Positions 40,101-43,841 of a stretch of DNA of 43,841 nucleotides are shown here, in pieces (within the stretch, counting starts at the first letter, position 1; each line of letters begins with the position of its first letter). The stretch is from Pseudomonadota bacterium (GTDB taxonomy: Bacteria > Desulfobacterota > Desulfobulbia > Desulfobulbales > CALZHT01), in assembly GCA_018823135.1 (NCBI GenBank), contig JAHJJF010000081.1, positions 1 to 43,841 of the forward strand. Direction: 5' to 3'. Position numbers and translations under genes: made by a program. The notes under the pieces are model-generated. The model saw nothing but the letters and a program-made list of their open reading frames with translations. It did not search any database and was not told the DNA's origin.

Positions 40101-40240
40101 GCCAGTGAAAGGGAGTAGACAAGGGGGTGGTTTCCCCTTGCGCCTCCTGAAACGGATCTTCGCTCAACCCATAGGCCGATCAGGAAAAGGAAGCCGATAT
40201 ACAGAAACATCACGCTTATGATGGTTGCGGAATGAAACAA
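37109..40240 (-). CDS. Sodium/solute symporter-histidine kinase fusion (CbrA-like)
   Basis: 1043 residues. About 13 membrane helices of the SSS (SLC5-type) family cover residues 5-535 (YSLSLAIYCTTWTYYGSVG, FIGGFSAATSMIMI). A linker resembling the STAC domain (about 555-690), which couples transporters to kinases, precedes PAS (about 715-835) and a NarX-type kinase: HisKA_3 with ARELHDELGQ and HATPase (ITQEALTNVTRHS, DNGQGF, GLGVTGMKERA). It may transport and sense a solute in one protein. The start is a TTG at 40240, or an ATG ten codons later. No response regulator adjoins. A small membrane protein gene lies 69 bp upstream. Confidence 0.92.
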   Translation of the reverse strand: MFHSATIISVMFLYIGFLFLIGLWVERRSVSGGARGNHPLVYSLSLAIYCTTWTYYGSVGNAATSGMFFLTIYLGPTLMIILWWTILRKLVRLKNSQHITSIADFIAARYGKSQLLAALATIIALVGTVPYIALQLKAVINTFAIITTSTGPAFSWIGDNVGPIVVALMTVFTIIFGVRRLDPTERHQGIVVVVAVESLVKLVTFLAVGIFITYFVFNGFEDIFEHFHRIEQVDLTSGQDNNPSVITWATYMILSMSAIMFLPRQFHISVVENSDENHIRTAMWLFPLYMFLINIFVLPIAKAGILTGLPIQDADTYVLAIPLHYDKPWLALAVFIGGFSAATSMIMISAMTLSTMCTNHLLLPVIDLAHELSFLRRHLLGSRWVAVGMIILSSYWFERIVGPSFSLVRMGIISFTAALQFAPVILGGIFWRRGNKYGAMLGLGAGLILWIHTLIVPSFVKSGWANTQWLESGPWGIGILNPEQLFGLSGLDTMSHAVLWSMFFNIGLYVLGSLCCGVKDEEKRQADNFVDVLSLGTSVSPTYEQTSYVDLEEKKVIINALLCQYFPVREAGSMLKKCMAQVKIKNSETISVLNLADLCNAVEKSLAGTIGSAAAYNALKRKIIFTPAETKALQDAYGEILASLSLTPEDLKKKVDYYKDRENLITTHAEELQEKLIQLKDQIRQRKLSEEALRDSEERLQAILDNTSAIIYLKDTEGKYILINQQFTKIFNVKAEETIGKTDHEIFAAEIATQFWTNDRLALAENRLCQMEETIPQDDGLHYYLSVKFPLYDHATMINGICGISTDITALKKAESQLRRLSGSIMDSQEKERSAIARELHDELGQILTALRLDSKWIQNRLQNADNPGSERAQSMTELIDKTIDEVRGMATRLRPGVLDDLGLIDALEWLTNDLEKRSEFSCTFSHNEVPQVSDAIATAAYRITQEALTNVTRHSGATQVDVALRYQEGALTLAIQDNGQGFDMQKLEESEGLGVTGMKERATLIGGNVAIDSQPGLGTTVYVQIPTQLTDGVLHWAQIIPV

Positions 40241-40309
40241 TGTTTGCCGTCAGGGGATGATTTTTCTCTCAGACTGAGCGGGACTATTAGAATCCATGGG
40301 CAAGCCCGG

Positions 40310-40546
40310 TCACTTTTCAGTTTGATGAGTTTTTTTGTTGTTAACGTTTGAGGTTGTCAGAACCCGGCTGATGAAAAATTGGATCAGGATGGCGATGCCC
40401 CAGACCAGAAAGAGAAAGAAAAACATCCGGTCCGGATGGATCTGATTATCGCCACGCAGAATAGGCAGAAAAAAGAGGAACAGGCAGCAGAAGAACAGCA
40501 GGACGTGAAATTCTTTTTGTCCAAGCAGGGTTGACAGGCGTTTCAT
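40310..40546 (-). CDS. Small two-helix membrane protein upstream of the symporter kinase
   Basis: 78 residues from the ATG at 40546, preceded by GGAAGGG; an in-frame TTG six codons upstream is less likely. Two hydrophobic helices (about 13-29 and 40-60) and a polar, charged C-terminus. I do not recognise a family. Small two-helix proteins often accompany sodium/solute symporters, and the spacing suggests co-transcription with the symporter-kinase gene, so an accessory role is likely but unproven. Confidence 0.7.
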   Translation of the reverse strand: MKRLSTLLGQKEFHVLLFFCCLFLFFLPILRGDNQIHPDRMFFFLFLVWGIAILIQFFISRVLTTSNVNNKKTHQTEK

Positions 40547-40750
40547 CAGGATATTCCCTTCCAATTATTTGATAATTTTTTATGAGTATAAAGAAAAAGA
40601 ACTTTTTTGGAAAGGTATATTCTAACTTCCTGTAATCAAAGATTATTTGTGATTGAGAGGATGGGGGCAACCGCTCTGCTTATTAAGGGGAGTAAGGTTT
40701 TTTAAGTTTTGTTCCGAAGGATGGAATCGCCAGGGAAATGGTCAGGATCA

Positions 40751-40779
40751 TTGACAGGGATGTTTGGGTATTCTATTAT
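40751..40779 (+). promoter_or_regulatory. Consensus sigma70 promoter of the DUF3365/PAS gene
   Basis: TTGACA (40751-40756), a 17-base spacer and TATTAT (40774-40779). It is the best promoter match in the window and reads toward the gene at 40868. Transcription would start near 40786, inside the adjacent palindrome. Confidence 0.75.
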
Positions 40780-40780
40780 C

Positions 40781-40800
40781 CTGACAATTTCAATTGTCAG
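40781..40800. promoter_or_regulatory. 20-bp palindrome at the transcription start (operator candidate)
   Basis: CTGACAATTTCAATTGTCAG has two perfect 9-bp arms around TC. It begins two bases after the -10 box, where a bound repressor would block initiation. It could also fold as a 5' hairpin in the transcript. Confidence 0.6.
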
Positions 40801-40867
40801 TGTTTTTGGTGGAGGCGTCCCACAATGAAACTTCAAGGATAGCATTCAGTCATAGCGGGGAGATACC

Positions 40868-42628
40868 ATGGCAGCAATCAAAAGAATTCACGGGTACACC
40901 CTGACTCTGATGTTCTTATGGACTGCCCTTGCGGCAGCGTCCCTGTGGTGGGGTGTTTCCCAGCATCATCATGAGGCAAGCACCGTGGCCCGGACGGAAG
41001 CCGCAGCCTATTTCAACAAGGACAATGCTATCCGTTTGTGGGCGGCATCGCACGGCGGCGTTTATGTGCCCGCTGACGAGCATACCCTTCCAAGCCCATA
41101 TCTGGCGCATATGGCTGATCGGGACATCAGCAAACCCTCGGGAGAGCAATTAACCCTCATGAGTCCTGCCTATATGATCAGACAGATGAATGAAGATTTC
41201 TCGGCGCTCTATGGGGTCAGCAGTCATATCACCAGTTTGAATCCACTTCGACCTGAAAATGTTCCGGACCACTGGGAAAAAAAGGCTCTTCTGGCATTTG
41301 CGCAGGGAGAGACCGAGGTTGTCGAAATGATCGAAAAAGATGGGAAATCCTATCTAAGATTGATGCGCCCCCTTGAAAACAGGGATGAATGTCTGAAATG
41401 TCATGCTGAATACAACGAGGGTGAGATCAACGGTGGTATTTCAGTCTCATTGCCCATGGAACATATTGAGAAATATTTTACAGCCCATGATTATGTGATG
41501 ACCACGGGTTATGTACTGTTGTGGATCATGGGAATGGGCGGGCTTCTGTATGCGCAACAGAAAATAGCCCAGAAAGTCAGGGAACGGGATATCGCTGAAA
41601 TACTCTCGGCGGAGAGTGAAAACAAGTATAAAATGATCGTTGAGAATCAAAGCGATCTGGTGGTTAAATTCGACAATCAAAACCGTTTGCTCTATGTGAG
41701 CCCATCATATCTCAAGACATTCGGCAGGAATGCAGAAGAATTGCTCGGCAATGAATTCATGCCGCTTGTCCATGAGGATGATCGTGAAAAGATCAAAGAA
41801 TCACTTAAAGGTGTATTTTTCCCGCCATACACAACCCAGCATGACGAGAGAGCGATGACCCTGGACGGCTGGAGATGGTTCAGCTGGTCGGTGCGCGGTA
41901 TTCCGGATAATAAAGGTGGAGTAAAGGAAATAATCGGCGTCGGACGTGACATTACCCATCGCAAGGAAATTGAGAATTCCCTGAAGCAGAGCGAGGAAAA
42001 ATTCCGCACGGTTTCGGACTTTACCTATGCCTGGGAATACTGGATGGACACCGAGGGTAATCTCATGTATGTGTCGCCGTCCTGTAAACGGATATCCGGG
42101 TATGAGCCTGAGGATTTCCTCAAGAATAAGAAGCTTTTTGAGTCAATAATACTTCCGGACGATCGGCAGAAATTTAAAGAGCATATTGAAAAAGAACTTG
42201 ATTCTGTGGATGTCTGCACCAGGACGTTCCGGATAATCACCATGAGCGGCGAGACGCGCTGGATCAGCCATATCTGCCAGCCGGTTTATAATGCTGCGGG
42301 TGAATGCGTCGGACGGCGGGCCAGCAACCATGACATTACCGAACGCAAACAGGTGGAGGAAGAGCGCGAACAGCTTATCCAGAAACTTAAAGAAGCCCTG
42401 GACAAGGTCAAGGTTTTGAGCGGTTTTCTGCCGATCTGCTCCTCCTGTAAGATGATCCGTGATGATAAGGGGTACTGGAACCAGATCGAATCCTATATCC
42501 GCGACCATTCCGAGGCCCAGTTCAGCCACAGCATCTGCCCGGACTGCGCCAGGAAATTATATCCTGATATTGATCTTTATGATGCGGATGGCAAGGTGAA
42601 AAAATCAGGTCCGGATGATGATAAATAA
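40868..42628 (+). CDS. Heme-DUF3365, PAS-PAS sensor with C-terminal Cys4 module
   Basis: 586 residues. TM1 about 11-30; a periplasmic DUF3365 (Tll0287-like) domain with one c-type heme site C175-L-K-C178-H179; TM2 about 211-229; PAS 1 (about 250-365), PAS 2 (about 375-493); a coiled coil; and a final module C524-x2-C527, IRDDKG, W, IESYI, HS, FSH, C557-P-D-C560. No kinase, GGDEF, EAL or DNA-binding domain is present, so the Cys4 module is the only candidate output. DUF3365 hemes are linked to redox or gas sensing. It has its own strong promoter with an overlapping palindrome. The same module ends the protein at 15999-16550. Confidence 0.88.
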   Translation: MAAIKRIHGYTLTLMFLWTALAAASLWWGVSQHHHEASTVARTEAAAYFNKDNAIRLWAASHGGVYVPADEHTLPSPYLAHMADRDISKPSGEQLTLMSPAYMIRQMNEDFSALYGVSSHITSLNPLRPENVPDHWEKKALLAFAQGETEVVEMIEKDGKSYLRLMRPLENRDECLKCHAEYNEGEINGGISVSLPMEHIEKYFTAHDYVMTTGYVLLWIMGMGGLLYAQQKIAQKVRERDIAEILSAESENKYKMIVENQSDLVVKFDNQNRLLYVSPSYLKTFGRNAEELLGNEFMPLVHEDDREKIKESLKGVFFPPYTTQHDERAMTLDGWRWFSWSVRGIPDNKGGVKEIIGVGRDITHRKEIENSLKQSEEKFRTVSDFTYAWEYWMDTEGNLMYVSPSCKRISGYEPEDFLKNKKLFESIILPDDRQKFKEHIEKELDSVDVCTRTFRIITMSGETRWISHICQPVYNAAGECVGRRASNHDITERKQVEEEREQLIQKLKEALDKVKVLSGFLPICSSCKMIRDDKGYWNQIESYIRDHSEAQFSHSICPDCARKLYPDIDLYDADGKVKKSGPDDDK

Positions 42629-42675
42629 CAGGCACACAAATAATTTATCGGTTCAATCGTTTGTGGAAAAAGATT

Positions 42676-43428
42676 TTACCTGGGCCCCTGGATGCTGGGG
42701 GCTTGTCGGTGGGAAAATATATTCTTGAACTCTATGCCATGAAGTGAATAGGCCGCCCGGATAATTTTTGTAAGGGCAGGCTTAATTTCAGCAAAGGGCT
42801 TTAAGGAAGGAATCAGCGGCAGAAACTGTTCCACAGGAAGGGGCAGGTCAATGCGCATTTTCTGTTCCAGTGCCGCCGCCATTCCGACCTCCATGCCGCC
42901 TTCAATAACGCTGGATGCCGCGGGAGTCCCAAGCTGGCGCAGGAATCCCAAGATCGCGCACAAGTCGTTTTGTTTATAAAAGAGGCGGATTTCTTCCGCT
43001 ATGGTTTCCTGGTAGGTCTGTAGTTCCTCAATATGTTGTCTGTACAATTCGACGTGGGCGTCAAGCCGTTCATAGCAGTCATAGATAAAGTTCTCAAATC
43101 GTCCCGCCTGGGTAAAACCCCGGAAACGGACCCCTTCAAAAACTCTCTTTTCAAAAGCGGAAGATTCGGTGAGTGATGGATCGTAGAACAGTTTTTGTTC
43201 AAGGCCGATAATTGAAAAAAAGGCATGGATGAGTTTTTCATCGAGGAGCAGAATATAGAGGCGGATCAGATCGAAACTGATGCGTTTTTCCAGGATGAAT
43301 GAATGCTGTCTGATCTGTTGTTCAAGATCGATTTTGTCTTGTTCGATGATTTTTCTGAATCCGAAATAGCGGTCGGCAATTTCCTTTTTTATCTGGATTG
43401 TCATTATATCGGAGATGTTGGAACCCAT
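42676..43428 (-). CDS. Hypothetical helical protein
   Basis: 250 residues, start ATG at 43428 preceded by GAGG at 8 bases. It is predicted to be mostly alpha-helical, without signal peptide or membrane segments. There is an amphipathic N-terminal half (about 10-130) and a Pro-containing C-terminal third. I do not recognise a family; the composition is normal and the frame has clear codon structure, so it is a real gene. It is convergent with the DUF3365/PAS gene and divergent from ileS. No function can be proposed from context. Confidence 0.75.
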   Translation of the reverse strand: MGSNISDIMTIQIKKEIADRYFGFRKIIEQDKIDLEQQIRQHSFILEKRISFDLIRLYILLLDEKLIHAFFSIIGLEQKLFYDPSLTESSAFEKRVFEGVRFRGFTQAGRFENFIYDCYERLDAHVELYRQHIEELQTYQETIAEEIRLFYKQNDLCAILGFLRQLGTPAASSVIEGGMEVGMAAALEQKMRIDLPLPVEQFLPLIPSLKPFAEIKPALTKIIRAAYSLHGIEFKNIFSHRQAPSIQGPR

Positions 43429-43594
43429 GATGTCGCCTCATGAATATAGGAGAAAGCATTTACATTATATGCTATATAGATAAATCCGGCTATCAGCAAA
43501 ATAAACCTAGAGATGCACCGTTGTCTGCCCGGAAAATATCATTTTTAAAGTATAATCTGCGGATTACGTCTTTGGCTGCATGGTAATTTTACCC

Positions 43595-43622
43595 TTGCAA
43601 CTTGGAGGTTTATTGGTATTTT
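43595..43622 (+). promoter_or_regulatory. Candidate ileS promoter
   Basis: TTGCAA (43595-43600), 16 bases, TATTTT (43617-43622), about 70 bp before the ileS start. Moderate match only. Confidence 0.3.
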
Positions 43623-43691
43623 AGCGTTGCACTGCTGAAAAGGAGTTGACCAGAAAAATATTTTTTCGGTTTTATCAATATAAGGAGTTAC

Positions 43692-43841
43692 ATGATGGAT
43701 TACAGGGCGACACTGAATCTGCCCCAGACAAATTTTAAAATGAAGGCCAACCTTGCGCAGAAGGAGCCTGAGTTTCTCAAAAAATGGGATCAGGAAAATC
43801 TCTATGGCCGGGTAATGGCGGCAACTGCTTCAAGGCCTGTC
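43692..43841 (+). CDS. ileS: Isoleucyl-tRNA synthetase, N-terminal fragment
   Basis: The first 50 codons of ileS, cut by the window end. The opening [19 protein letters not shown], then EPEFLKKW, is the characteristic N-terminus of bacterial IleRS. AAGGAG precedes two adjacent ATG codons (43692 and 43695); either can be the start. The enzyme charges tRNA-Ile. Confidence 0.9.
   Translation, partial: MMDYRATLNLPQTNFKMKANLAQKEPEFLKKWDQENLYGRVMAATASRPV

Overview
The window looks like chromosome of an anaerobic, respiratory Desulfobacterota, most like a Desulfobulbaceae-type sulfate or sulfur metaboliser. This is an inference from gene content: an NrfHA cytochrome c nitrite reductase, a CooC-type nickel-insertion ATPase, a thiosulfate-sulfurtransferase-like rhodanese, a heme-binding DUF3365 sensor, and an unusual density of PAS/GAF/Cache histidine kinases. 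No tRNA, rRNA or CRISPR array was seen. One end of the window cuts ileS.

Layout. 1-2.3 kb: an NfeD/flotillin membrane-microdomain pair. 2.5-5.3 kb: a tightly overlapped operon, GNAT acetyltransferase > M20 peptidase > small membrane protein > TrmB. 5.3-7.5 kb: an MBL-fold hydrolase and an exported rhodanese, separated by a 198-bp MITE-like element and a 27-bp tandem repeat. 7.5-13.1 kb: an accessory segment whose ends carry the same 17-bp sequence in inverted orientation. It holds an amidohydrolase-fold protein that has lost its metal ligands, a catalase-peroxidase (katG), and the truncated remnant of a Fur/PerR regulator just upstream of katG. 13.1-16.6 kb: a lipid kinase, a HAMP histidine kinase with a four-cysteine cluster, and a 4-TM protein ending in a Cys4 module. 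16.8-20.8 kb: TlpA, DsbA, DsbB, then NrfA and NrfH, which is a thiol-redox plus cytochrome c unit. 21.1-22.3 kb: a lysine-rich exported protein and CooC. 22.4-27.9 kb: a Cache hybrid kinase with a sigma54-type promoter, a PAS-sigma54 activator, and a lipoprotein. 28.0-29.1 kb: small ORFs and a YitT family protein. 29.1-36.8 kb: a five-gene signalling operon led by an ABC-type binding protein with no ABC transporter. 37.1-40.5 kb: a sodium/solute symporter fused to a histidine kinase, with a small membrane protein. 40.7-42.6 kb: a consensus promoter with an overlapping palindrome driving a heme-DUF3365/PAS/PAS/Cys4 protein. 42.7-43.8 kb: an uncharacterised helical protein and the start of ileS.

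How it fits together. Much of the window is about sensing the periplasm and its redox or nutrient state. At least six histidine kinases, several receivers and a sigma54 activator lie beside periplasmic respiration and thiol-redox genes. The two most distinctive signals are: (1) a C-terminal Cys4 module (C-x2-C ... C-P-x-C) occurring on two unrelated sensor architectures in the place where a kinase or cyclase would normally sit; and (2) the binding-protein-led multi-kinase operon, whose first gene has a ribosome-binding site that can pair in a hairpin, with a competing upstream hairpin.
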